Below are positions 57,050 to 64,000 of a stretch of 64,000 nucleotides of DNA, one piece after another (positions within the stretch are counted from its first letter, which is position 1; every line of letters starts with the position of its first letter). Both the position numbers and the translations under genes were made by a program. Source of the DNA: Paracoccaceae bacterium (lineage in GTDB: Bacteria; Pseudomonadota; Alphaproteobacteria; Rhodobacterales; Rhodobacteraceae); contig JAGWVA010000001.1 in assembly GCA_028875855.1 (NCBI GenBank), positions 62,001 through 126,000 on the forward strand, written 5' to 3'. Below the pieces are notes generated by a model. It was given only the letters and a program-made list of their open reading frames with translations, was not told the origin of the DNA and searched no databases.

Positions 57050-57508
57050 TCATCGGTCGATTGTTTGCCCCTTGGTATCGGTCCAGACCCTGGTCTTCCC
57101 AGTTCTGTGCAGAACGCCATCCTCATCCGTAAGGTGCACCACGTCGCGCTCGGCCCGGGTTCCGACGACAAGGTAACTTACGTCATGAGAGGACACGTTC
57201 TTCAGGAAATGGCCGACCGGGTGGTTCGCCCGGAAGGCCGCTGCGTCTCCGGGCAGGAGATCATGTTCCAAGTCGCCCTCGCACACGCGTAAGGTGCCCT
57301 CCAAAACGTAGATGAATTCGTCCTCATGCTCATGCCAGTGGGCGTTGCCAGAGCGCGAGCCCGGGGGCAGGACTTCCACGAATGCACCGAATTGGGTCAA
57401 CCCGCCATCGTCGCTGTAGAGCTTGGCGGTAAACTCTCCAAAGCCCCGCGCGATATGCGCGGAGGTTGGGTATTCCAGTGAGACGTCACTTTTGCGGATA
57501 ACAGGCAT
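57050..57508 (-). CDS. cupin domain protein
   Basis: The 152-residue protein has a single cupin barrel. Motif 1 is AHWHEHEDEFIYVLEG, with metal ligands His59, His61 and Glu64 likely, and motif 2 includes LLPGDAAAFRANHPVGH with His100. Members bind small polar compounds or act as dioxygenases or isomerases; the function is not settled. The coding DNA uses codons that are rare elsewhere here, such as TTA, TTG, AGA, AGT and CAA, which suggests a different origin. It has no clear partner, and its upstream side faces the metallophosphoesterase gene. Confidence 0.85.
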   Translation of the reverse strand: MPVIRKSDVSLEYPTSAHIARGFGEFTAKLYSDDGGLTQFGAFVEVLPPGSRSGNAHWHEHEDEFIYVLEGTLRVCEGDLEHDLLPGDAAAFRANHPVGHFLKNVSSHDVSYLVVGTRAERDVVHLTDEDGVLHRTGKTRVWTDTKGQTIDR

Positions 57509-57634
57509 TCGGGCCGTCCTTCGAGCGATAGCAGTCTTTGATACCCTGCTCCGAAAAGCGTCCGCAATGCGCTCAAGCCGGCCAGCACGGGACCTGCCTC
57601 CCGCACGGGCCCGCCCTGCGGCAGCGTCGGGCGA

Positions 57635-58450
57635 CTAGCGGAAGCCCCGCACGGTTTCGGCCGAGAGCCGCGTGACCTCGCGCCCGGCGTGGGGCAGTTG
57701 CACGAATTCCACCGTCAGGCCCGACTCGCGCAGGGTGCACAGGCCGAAGCCGGTCGCGTCCATGATCCGCATCCCCTCGCGCGTCAGCGGGTCGATCAGG
57801 TCGTGCAGCCCGTTGCCCACCACCACCGGCACGCCGTGCCAATGGCTCACGCGGGGGACATGCACATGGCCGCACAGGATGCCCGCGACCCGGCCGCGGA
57901 TCATCTCGGCCAGACGCGCGGTATCGGCGGGGTTCAGGCTGTGCCAGATCAGGTCGCTGTCGGGATCGACGGCAGGTGGGTGGTGCATCACGACGATCTT
58001 CGGCAGCCCGGCCTGCGCGTCGAGCGCGGCCGCGAGATGGGCGAACTGCGCCGCGTCCAGCGCGCCGCCGATCCGGCCGGGCACCATCGTGTCGAGGACA
58101 ATCACATGGACCCCGCCGATCACCCCGTCATGGACAAAGGGCGCCTCGCCCTCCTGCCCGAGGATCTCGGCGCGGAAAGGCCCGCGGGCATCGTGGTTGC
58201 CAAGCGCCAGCACCTTCGGCGCGGCGATCCGCTCCAGCCGGCCGGCCAGCAGGCGATAGCTTTCCGGGTCGCCGCGATGCGTCAGGTCCCCGCTGATCGC
58301 CACGAAGGCCGGCGGGAAGTCCATGCCCGCGATCCGGTCTATCGCGGCATCGAGCGCGGCCAGCGTGTCCCCGTTCAGCGTCTCGTCGCCCCGCTCGGGG
58401 GCCGAGATATGCAGGTCGGTCAGGTGCAGGAAGGTGATGGGCAGGGTCAA
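57635..58450 (-). CDS. metallophosphoesterase
   Basis: The 271-residue protein has the calcineurin-type metal motifs in order: TDLHIS (Asp12, His14), ISGDLTHRGD, LGNHDARG, MHHPPA and CGHVHVP. It resembles cyclic nucleotide or general phosphodiesterases of the MPP_Mre11/GpdQ/CpdA groups. The target is unknown. There is no ATG at the N-terminus that fits. TTG 58450 is preceded by GGAGG at a good distance and gives MTLPITFLHLTDLH, so a TTG start is called. It diverges from the exported protein gene at 58694. Confidence 0.88.
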   Translation of the reverse strand: MTLPITFLHLTDLHISAPERGDETLNGDTLAALDAAIDRIAGMDFPPAFVAISGDLTHRGDPESYRLLAGRLERIAAPKVLALGNHDARGPFRAEILGQEGEAPFVHDGVIGGVHVIVLDTMVPGRIGGALDAAQFAHLAAALDAQAGLPKIVVMHHPPAVDPDSDLIWHSLNPADTARLAEMIRGRVAGILCGHVHVPRVSHWHGVPVVVGNGLHDLIDPLTREGMRIMDATGFGLCTLRESGLTVEFVQLPHAGREVTRLSAETVRGFR

Positions 58451-58693
58451 GGCGGCCTCCAGTCGTGTCGTCCGGCGAGATATCGCCGCCACATGTCGGG
58501 CTTGTGACAGGCGCATCAGGATTGCCCGGGCGGGGCCCGTCCGCAAGGGCCCTGCCCCGCGCCGTCGGCGGCTTTCTGCGGGTCCGGACGCCGCAGACTT
58601 GACGAAAACGGCATTCATCGGTTGGAAAGAGGTCAGGGACACAATGTCAACCGCCACCCTTGCACCCAAGGCGGAACCGGAACGAGGCAGGAC

Positions 58694-59587
58694 ATGCAGC
58701 GAAGATCCTCTGGGATCGCGCGGATGGGCGCGATCGTCATCACGGTTCTCGGACTTGCGAGCGCGGCACAGGGTGCGGCCCCCACGACCGAGGCGCCGTG
58801 CAGCCCCGCGCTTGCCCGCGCGATCCCCGCGCGCCCGCAGACCGCCCCGACGGGCATGGCCTTCGTGACACGGGTGGCGGCGCTGTCGGGCAAACTGCGC
58901 GACGCCGTGGTGCAGCGGCAGGTCCTTGCGGGGAACGTGCCGACCTTCCTGCGCGAACTGGTCCCTGTCACCTTCACCGGGCACGCCGCCGACGGGCGGC
59001 CGCTGCGGCTGACGGTCTGCGTGATGCCCGATTACCTTGCCGTCGGCACGGATCGCGATTTCATCCGCACGCCGCTGGGCCTGCCCACCGCGGCGCGCAT
59101 CGCGCTGCGTCTGGGCTTCCTGCTGCCCACGCCGAAGATGGTGGATGCGATCTACCGTCAGGCGCGCATCCGCCTGACACCGCGCCCGATGCCCGCCGGG
59201 CCGATGATGACCTCGACCGACTATGTGCTGCGCCACAACGAGACGGTGGATGGCCAGCTTGGCGCGGCACTCGGCAAGGACGAGCTGGTCGCCGGCCATC
59301 AGAAGGATGTCGTGCTGACCAACCGGCTCCGCCACGCGCCCGGCAAGGTGGCGATCTACGGATGGCACGAACCCGACGGCAAGCCGATCCAGCCGCTCAG
59401 CACGGTGCATGTGGCGCGTTATGCCGACTACAGCCACGGTATCCGGCTGGTAAGCGCGACCGCCTTCGTGAACGGCAAGCCGCGTCCGCTGGCCGAGGTG
59501 CTGCAAGACCCCGGGCTCTCCGCGCTCATCAGCAGCGACGGGCCGATCCCGGACGCCGAGGCGCTGATGGCCTCGGTTGCGAAGTGA
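58694..59587 (+). CDS. exported protein of unknown function
   Basis: The 297-residue protein begins with a basic stretch and a signal peptide (MGAIVITVLGLASAAQGAA; cleavage near residue 30). No named family is known to me. It has a compact mature domain with LTPRPMPAGPMMTSTDYVLRHN, the run VLTNRLRHAPGKVAIYGWHE (near 217-236) and STVHVARYADYSHGIRLVSA. The H, D and Y residues of these runs look conserved enough to form an active site. ATG 58694 is taken over a longer frame because it starts the signal peptide. Its stop lies three bases from that of the SUMF1-like gene on the other strand. Confidence 0.7.
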   Translation: MQRRSSGIARMGAIVITVLGLASAAQGAAPTTEAPCSPALARAIPARPQTAPTGMAFVTRVAALSGKLRDAVVQRQVLAGNVPTFLRELVPVTFTGHAADGRPLRLTVCVMPDYLAVGTDRDFIRTPLGLPTAARIALRLGFLLPTPKMVDAIYRQARIRLTPRPMPAGPMMTSTDYVLRHNETVDGQLGAALGKDELVAGHQKDVVLTNRLRHAPGKVAIYGWHEPDGKPIQPLSTVHVARYADYSHGIRLVSATAFVNGKPRPLAEVLQDPGLSALISSDGPIPDAEALMASVAK

Positions 59588-59590
59588 CCC

Positions 59591-60595
59591 TCAGCGCAGC
59601 GTCTTGCAGCAGCGAAAGCCCAGGTGATAGTTCTCGTGGCTCGCGGGGCTCAGCACGCGCGAGCCGTGCCAGAACGGCGCGCGCCAGCGGCACCAGTCGG
59701 GATGGGCGCGAAAGCGGTCGAAGATGAACCAGCTTCCCTTCATCTCGGTCACGCCAAGCGTGGTCGATCCCGCGCTGGCCATCTGGTCGGGCGCCAGCGG
59801 CAGGTTCATGTGTTCGGCCGCGTTGCCGTTCAGGTCATAGACGCCAAGCGGGCTCACGCAGCGCGGAAAGCTGCCGTCGGGATAGGTGTTCGACCCGCAG
59901 GTCGCATAGCTGCCGCCGTCGCAGCCGGGTGACTTCGCGCTGTCCGCCGCACAGACACCGGGCGCATAGGCCGGACCATAGCTCCAGCGCGCGGAGGGGG
60001 AATAGGCCCAGTTGTGCGCCGCGCGCATCCGTTCGACCGCACCTTCCATCGACATGCCCTGCGCAAGATCGAAGCGGTAATCGGGCGGCTTCAGCGCCCC
60101 GTCGCAGGCGCCTTCCCATTCATGCGCGTCGCAGATCCGCTCTCCCACCGCGGCGCAGATCTCGGCCGCCTCGCGCGCGGTGGTCCAGACCACGGGATAG
60201 GTGCAGGGGATGTCGGGAAATTCGAACTGGTCGATGCAGACCTTGGCGTCTTCGGGCCGCTGGGTGGCGGGATCGTAGAGCGGAGCGAGGTAGCGCCCGC
60301 CGCAGATCCGTTCGAAGCGGGGATTGCGGTAGCCCTCCGGGCCGCCCGGTATGCGCGCCGCGCATTCGGCGGGGGTCATCGGGTGGACGGTGACGGCGGG
60401 ATTGCCCTGCCCGATGATGGGCGAGCGGGCAAAGATCGCCTCGACCCGGGCCACCTGCGCGGCGGTCAGGCCGCGCAGGTCGTGAAGCTGGCGCATGAGC
60501 GCCGCGTTGTTCGCCTCGCGCATCGACTGGGCGCCTGCGGGCATGGCGGCCAGTGCGGCCAGAACCAGTCCCGCGAAGGCGCGCCAGCCGCGCAT
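59591..60595 (-). CDS. exported SUMF1/FGE-like protein
   Basis: The 334-residue protein has a signal peptide (VLAALAAMPAGA) and a formylglycine-generating-enzyme fold, with ICAAVGERICDAHEWEGACD as the SUMF1 core, GVYDLNGNAAEHMNLPL and a C-terminal LGFRCCKTLR. In true FGE the C-terminal part holds two active-site Cys spaced in CxxxxC before GFRC. Here only WCRWRAPFWHGS precedes GFRCC, so the copper site is altered. No sulfatase gene with a CxPxR motif is in this window. It may be a redox or binding version of the fold. It follows the 581-residue exported protein gene by four bases, an operon. Confidence 0.82.
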   Translation of the reverse strand: MRGWRAFAGLVLAALAAMPAGAQSMREANNAALMRQLHDLRGLTAAQVARVEAIFARSPIIGQGNPAVTVHPMTPAECAARIPGGPEGYRNPRFERICGGRYLAPLYDPATQRPEDAKVCIDQFEFPDIPCTYPVVWTTAREAAEICAAVGERICDAHEWEGACDGALKPPDYRFDLAQGMSMEGAVERMRAAHNWAYSPSARWSYGPAYAPGVCAADSAKSPGCDGGSYATCGSNTYPDGSFPRCVSPLGVYDLNGNAAEHMNLPLAPDQMASAGSTTLGVTEMKGSWFIFDRFRAHPDWCRWRAPFWHGSRVLSPASHENYHLGFRCCKTLR

Positions 60596-60599
60596 GGGG

Positions 60600-62345
60600 T
60601 CAATCCTTCTGTGTCAGGTAGAAGAAGTCGCGGTTGTCGGGGAAGGACAGGAAGCGCGGTTGCACGGCGCCGTTCGGCCCCTCCTTGTCCAGCTTGGCCA
60701 TCGCCGGGACCATGTGTTCGACCTGCACATTGTTCCCCTGCCGCACGTAAAGCGCCATGTAGGTGTGCACGATCGCGTTCATGTCGAGGATCATGGCGTA
60801 GTCGCAGCCATAGGACTGGAACACCCGCGCCATGCCCGAGGGCGTCACGGTCGAGAAATAGCCGTAGATCAGGAAGCGCTTGTCGCCCGCGGTCTTCATG
60901 CAGGCCCCCGCCCGCAGCGTGCGCAGATGCGCCTCGGCCGAGCCCGACCAGTTGCCAAAGGCCCAGTTCGACACGTAATCGCCCGGAACCGGCTTGCCGG
61001 TCTTGGGGTCGGTCACCACCAGCGGCACGCCGTTCTGGCGCGCAAAGCGGACCTGCGGCAGCATCGCGTCATCGGAGGCTTCCCAGGTCTTCATGCCGAT
61101 CGTGCCATCGGCCAGCACGTAAAGCGTCGCAAGGCCCGGCTGAAGCTTGCTCAGGATCGCGCCCTGCTCGACGAAGCCGTAATGGCTGCCGGCGTTCCGC
61201 TCCGAGAAGGGGCCGTGCTTGAAGGCGCCATGTTCGCGCTTGAACCCGCCGGTAAAGGTGGCGATGGCCTTGGAGGCAAGGGCCGGGTCGATCATGCCGG
61301 TCCGCACCAGCGGCTTCACGGTGCCGATCCCGTCCGGGCCGGGAAGGCTGGGGTTCTGCATGCTGGCCGGCGGGCGCGGCGACCAGCCCACATCCGGATG
61401 GGCGGTGCCGACCGCATAGCCCACGTTGAACTTCGACAGATCGAACGCGGCCAGATAATCGACCGAGGTCCGTTCGACGTTGTCGAGCGCATTGGCATGG
61501 CCGCCGCTTTCAAGGACCGACTTGGCAAGGGCGCGCGGCTCCATCGCCGAGGCGTAGACCCCGCTCAGCCCCGTCACCGGATACCACAGGCCAAGCGCCA
61601 TCCGGCCGTCCTTGACGCCGGTGAGCGTCAGCCCCGTGCGGCCCGTGATCGCGGGATAGTCACCGTTCACCTTCTCGACGAGGGCAGCCCCCGGCCCCAC
61701 GTTCTCGGGCGTCACGCCGGCATCGGCGGTCTCGTTCGCCTTTTCTTGAAAGGCATCCTTGTAAAGCGTGTCCTTGACGAAGTTGACGACCGCATCCCCG
61801 CCCCAGATGTTGTTGCGCAGGAAATCCGTCACGCTTTCCAGCGTCGAGGCATGGCCCACGGCGGGGTTGCGCAGATAAAGCCTGCCGCCGCAAATCGGCG
61901 CATAGGGCTGGCGCGTGGCCTTGGCCTTCGGAAGATCGGTCGTCCAGGGATCGCAGAGCATGTCGCCCTGCGGCCCGCCAAGCGCGAGCTTCGGCTGCGC
62001 CCCCGGCACCAGCGCAACGGTCTGGGTGCGGGCATGGGGGTTCTCGATGTGGTAGGAGACCGGGTCCGCGCCCGACGCCTCGATGGTGGCAAGGAACCAG
62101 GCGTTCACGTTCGGATTGACCGAGACGAAGCTCAGGCCCGCGCCCGAGGACAGCTTGGCCGTCGTCGTCTCGCGGAAGGGTTGCAGGTCCAGCACCGATT
62201 TCGGCTTCACCGCCTGATAGGCGGCCCATTGCGCGGAAAGCGTGTCGGCCGACTGCACGGCCTGCGCGGCGGCGGGCAGCGCCACGGCAAGGGCGATCAG
62301 CGCAGGACGGGCGGACCGGGACAGGAAAAGAGGGCGACGAGACAC
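60600..62345 (-). CDS. exported protein, weak likeness to phosphodiester glycosidases
   Basis: The 581-residue protein starts with GTG 62345, preceded by AGGAG, and a signal peptide (ALIALAVALPAAAQA). Residues to about 300 are not recognised. The C-terminal third has DGTIGMKTWEASDD, RQNGVPLVVTDPKTGKPVPG, KRFLIYGYFSTVTPSGMARV and GCDYAMILDMNAIVHTYMAL. These have the spacing of NAGPA-type phosphodiester glycosidases (uncovering enzyme fold), but the signature glycine-rich DGGGS is replaced by LDMN. So activity is uncertain. It heads an operon with the SUMF1-like gene. The upstream 62346-62589 spacer holds no gene. Confidence 0.72.
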   Translation of the reverse strand: MSRRPLFLSRSARPALIALAVALPAAAQAVQSADTLSAQWAAYQAVKPKSVLDLQPFRETTTAKLSSGAGLSFVSVNPNVNAWFLATIEASGADPVSYHIENPHARTQTVALVPGAQPKLALGGPQGDMLCDPWTTDLPKAKATRQPYAPICGGRLYLRNPAVGHASTLESVTDFLRNNIWGGDAVVNFVKDTLYKDAFQEKANETADAGVTPENVGPGAALVEKVNGDYPAITGRTGLTLTGVKDGRMALGLWYPVTGLSGVYASAMEPRALAKSVLESGGHANALDNVERTSVDYLAAFDLSKFNVGYAVGTAHPDVGWSPRPPASMQNPSLPGPDGIGTVKPLVRTGMIDPALASKAIATFTGGFKREHGAFKHGPFSERNAGSHYGFVEQGAILSKLQPGLATLYVLADGTIGMKTWEASDDAMLPQVRFARQNGVPLVVTDPKTGKPVPGDYVSNWAFGNWSGSAEAHLRTLRAGACMKTAGDKRFLIYGYFSTVTPSGMARVFQSYGCDYAMILDMNAIVHTYMALYVRQGNNVQVEHMVPAMAKLDKEGPNGAVQPRFLSFPDNRDFFYLTQKD

Positions 62346-62589
62346 GACGAAAGCTCCTGATCTGGCGGGGCGGACGGCCCCGGCGGCCGGACATGGACCG
62401 CGCTGTTTCCCATACCATAGCGGCGCACAGATCAAGGCCCCTTCGTGACGATTTCCCCCCCGCCAAGGGCTTGGCGAGGGGAATTCGCGTCAACTCGGCG
62501 CGAGCCCGCTCATTTCCCGGACAGGCTAGCGCAAGCGGGCCGCGTCCGGGTTGCGCAGGATCAAGGCGGGGCGGCTTCTGCGGGCCGTT

Positions 62590-63516
62590 TCAGCGCCAGT
62601 AGGGCTGCGACCACGCCCGGCGGCCGGAATGATCGATCACCGTCACCCGCAGCCAGGGCGAGTTGACGAAGCGGTCAAGCGAGACGCTGGCCTTTGTCAT
62701 CGACTGGCCATGCACGGCCTTGGCCGCCTGACCGTAGCCCTGCACGATGACCGAGCGGACGGCAGAGCATTCGACCTCGACCGACTTGGGTCCGATCGTC
62801 ACGCCGCGCAGTTCCGGCCCCTGCGAGGAATAGTAATGCCCCGCCTTCAGCGCCGCGACCAGCGCCTCGGGCGTGTTCTCCTGCGCCTTCACCATGACCC
62901 AGCCGCCGAAATGGTCGGGTTCGGAGAAATGCGCGTCGTCCGTGGCGCACAGGCTCAGACGGCGGCCTTCGGACAGAAGCAGGTCCGCGATGGCAAAGCC
63001 GTCGGCGCGGTCGCAGCCCTCGGCGCAGCCGTGGTTGTAGATCTCGACCGCGTGGGCCGCCTCGATCGTGCGGGCATCGGCCAGCGTCAGGCCCGACCAT
63101 TGCGGATGGGCGATGGCGACGAAGGCACCGGCCTCGACCGCGCGCGCGGCGATCTCGGGGCCGGTCTCCATCCCCTCGACCGGGAAGAAGTGGGGCGCGT
63201 GGCCGGGGGCGAAATCCTCGGGCAGGCCCACGGCAAGAATGTGCCACAGCTCGCCGTTCGAGGTGGCGCCGGAATGCAGTTCCGCCCCGAGGATGGTGGT
63301 GAAGTCGTTCGACCGGAACGGCGTGGTATCGGTGATCGGATATTTGTAAAGGCCGATGAAATGGTCCGTCAGCGCAAGGAAATCATACCCTTCGGCACGG
63401 TAGCGGCGGCAGACCTCTTCGGGCTCCAGCACGCCGTCGGACCGGGTGGAATGGGTATGCAGGTTGCCCCGCCAGAAGCGGCCGGGGGCGGTGAAGGCGT
63501 CGTGCGTCTCGGTCAT
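62590..63516 (-). CDS. PHP-domain phosphoesterase
   Basis: The 308-residue protein is of the PHP (polymerase and histidinol phosphatase) family. Metal ligands appear in NLHTHSTRSDG (His20, His22), LALTDHFIG, VAIAHPQWSG and the DDAHF run (ATDDAHFSEP). A C-terminal beta domain follows from about residue 225. It lies 28 bases downstream of phnM on the same strand, which suggests a role in phosphonate breakdown, where cyclic ribose phosphate from the C-P lyase route must be opened (the job of PhnP or PhnPP). This is inference from position. ATG 63516 gives the usual start. Confidence 0.85.
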   Translation of the reverse strand: MTETHDAFTAPGRFWRGNLHTHSTRSDGVLEPEEVCRRYRAEGYDFLALTDHFIGLYKYPITDTTPFRSNDFTTILGAELHSGATSNGELWHILAVGLPEDFAPGHAPHFFPVEGMETGPEIAARAVEAGAFVAIAHPQWSGLTLADARTIEAAHAVEIYNHGCAEGCDRADGFAIADLLLSEGRRLSLCATDDAHFSEPDHFGGWVMVKAQENTPEALVAALKAGHYYSSQGPELRGVTIGPKSVEVECSAVRSVIVQGYGQAAKAVHGQSMTKASVSLDRFVNSPWLRVTVIDHSGRRAWSQPYWR

Positions 63517-63544
63517 GTCAGGCTCCGGTGTGAAATCCAAGGGG

Positions 63545-64000
63545 TCAGGCGACGCGCTGGCCGGCGACCCAGGTGGCGCGGACGACGGGCGTTTCGCCGG
63601 CAAGGGCGATGCGGATCAGGTCGGCGCGCAGCCCTTCGGCGATGCGGCCCCGGTCATGCAGCCCGCTTGCGGCGGCGGGGGCGGCGGTGACGGTGGCGAT
63701 CCCGCGCGGCAGGTCGTCCCAAAGCGCGCCAAGGCGGAAGGCCGCCATCAGCAGCGCCGCCGGCACATAGTCGGACGAGACGATGTCCAGAAGCCCCATC
63801 CGGGCAAGATCCTCGGCCGCGACATTGCCGGAATGCGACCCGCCCCGGATCAGGTTCGGCGCCCCCATCATCACCGCGATGCCCGCGCGGTGGCAGGCGG
63901 AGGCGGCCTCTTCGGTGGTCGGAAACTCGGCCAGCCGGATGCCATAGGCGGCTGAGGTCGTCACGTGATCCTCGGTCGTGTCGTCGTGGCTTGCCAGCAC
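63545..64000 (-). CDS. phnM: ribose 1-methylphosphonate 5-triphosphate diphosphatase, C-terminal part
   Basis: The frame runs off the right edge, so the start is missing. Residues seen include IAVMMGAPNLIRGGSHSGNVA, LDIVSSDYVPAALLMAAF and the C-terminal end ADLIRIALAGETPVVRATWV. These are the hallmarks of PhnM of the amidohydrolase superfamily, which removes diphosphate in the C-P lyase pathway. The SSDYVP run bears the metal-binding Asp. The neighbour on the left (PHP phosphoesterase) is on the same strand, so the phn genes probably continue rightward out of the window. Confidence 0.93.
   Translation of the reverse strand: MLASHDDTTEDHVTTSAAYGIRLAEFPTTEEAASACHRAGIAVMMGAPNLIRGGSHSGNVAAEDLARMGLLDIVSSDYVPAALLMAAFRLGALWDDLPRGIATVTAAPAAASGLHDRGRIAEGLRADLIRIALAGETPVVRATWVAGQRVA

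Noticed and set aside
59591-60595. Calling the SUMF1-like protein a formylglycine-generating enzyme
   Set aside because: The two-cysteine active-site spacing before GFRC is not intact and no sulfatase is nearby.

Overview
The window is one contiguous stretch of a very GC-rich alphaproteobacterial chromosome, almost certainly from the family Rhodobacteraceae (Rhodobacter, Rhodovulum or Paracoccus-like). The grounds are the edd-eda genes behind a LacI/GntR-type operator, the glnB-glnA pair, the gene string ccmG-D-C-B-A / Mth938 / secF-secD-yajC, a GapR (DUF2312) gene, an RSP_7527-type small protein, an orphan FliG-like gene beside purB, and copies of a short GC-rich repeat ending in GATATTT. 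No phage, insertion sequence, plasmid function or CRISPR array was found; most of the window is core chromosome.

Layout. 1-4.3 kb: an rRNA methyltransferase cut by the left edge, a 50-residue helical protein, then Entner-Doudoroff edd and eda separated by an inverted pair of repeats. 4.2-13 kb: nitrogen control and protein quality (glnE, a YbaK-type deacylase, tig with tRNA-Leu, the NAD(P)HX repair enzyme, glnB-glnA). 13-17.7 kb: a membrane protein of unknown role, a DUF3445 protein, a hairpin-rich spacer, an MFS carrier and an arsR-aqpS-arsC arsenic operon with a clear operator. 17.8-29 kb: rlmJ, bioY, purB, orphan FliG, a DMT carrier, an acyltransferase, a DUF1223 protein and acnA. 29-38 kb: DUF2189, the cytochrome c maturation operon, the SecDF-YajC operon, gapR and tRNA-Thr. 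38-45 kb: a PAP2 phosphatase, a complete livK-H-M-G-F importer and a dienelactone hydrolase. 45-56.9 kb: two lipid-linked-sugar glycosyltransferases, a CoA transferase, an HpsN/HisD-like dehydrogenase preceded by a structured leader with a 14-bp tandem repeat, a 1-Cys peroxiredoxin, an oxalate/formate-type MFS carrier with an extra C-terminal helix, a DenD-like dehydrogenase and a ClC channel. 57-64 kb: a cupin gene with foreign-looking codon use, a phosphoesterase, three exported proteins (unknown, SUMF1-like, and one weakly like phosphodiester glycosidases), and the start of a phosphonate region (PHP phosphoesterase, phnM).

How the genes work together. Nitrogen status is read by PII (GlnB) and passed to glutamine synthetase (GlnA), whose Tyr397 is the target of GlnE; the liv importer brings in amino acids or related amides. 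edd and eda form the sugar-acid route to pyruvate, and acnA feeds the TCA cycle. The ccm genes export haem and reduce apocytochromes, while SecDF-YajC supports export of secreted proteins.

Most unusual items: a repeat copy sitting in frame inside the linker of the NAD(P)HX repair enzyme, the structured region 49757-49898, two tandem near-palindromes at 33064-33115, the arsR operator that covers the arsR start codon, and the 58.7-62.3 kb cluster of exported proteins of unknown function.
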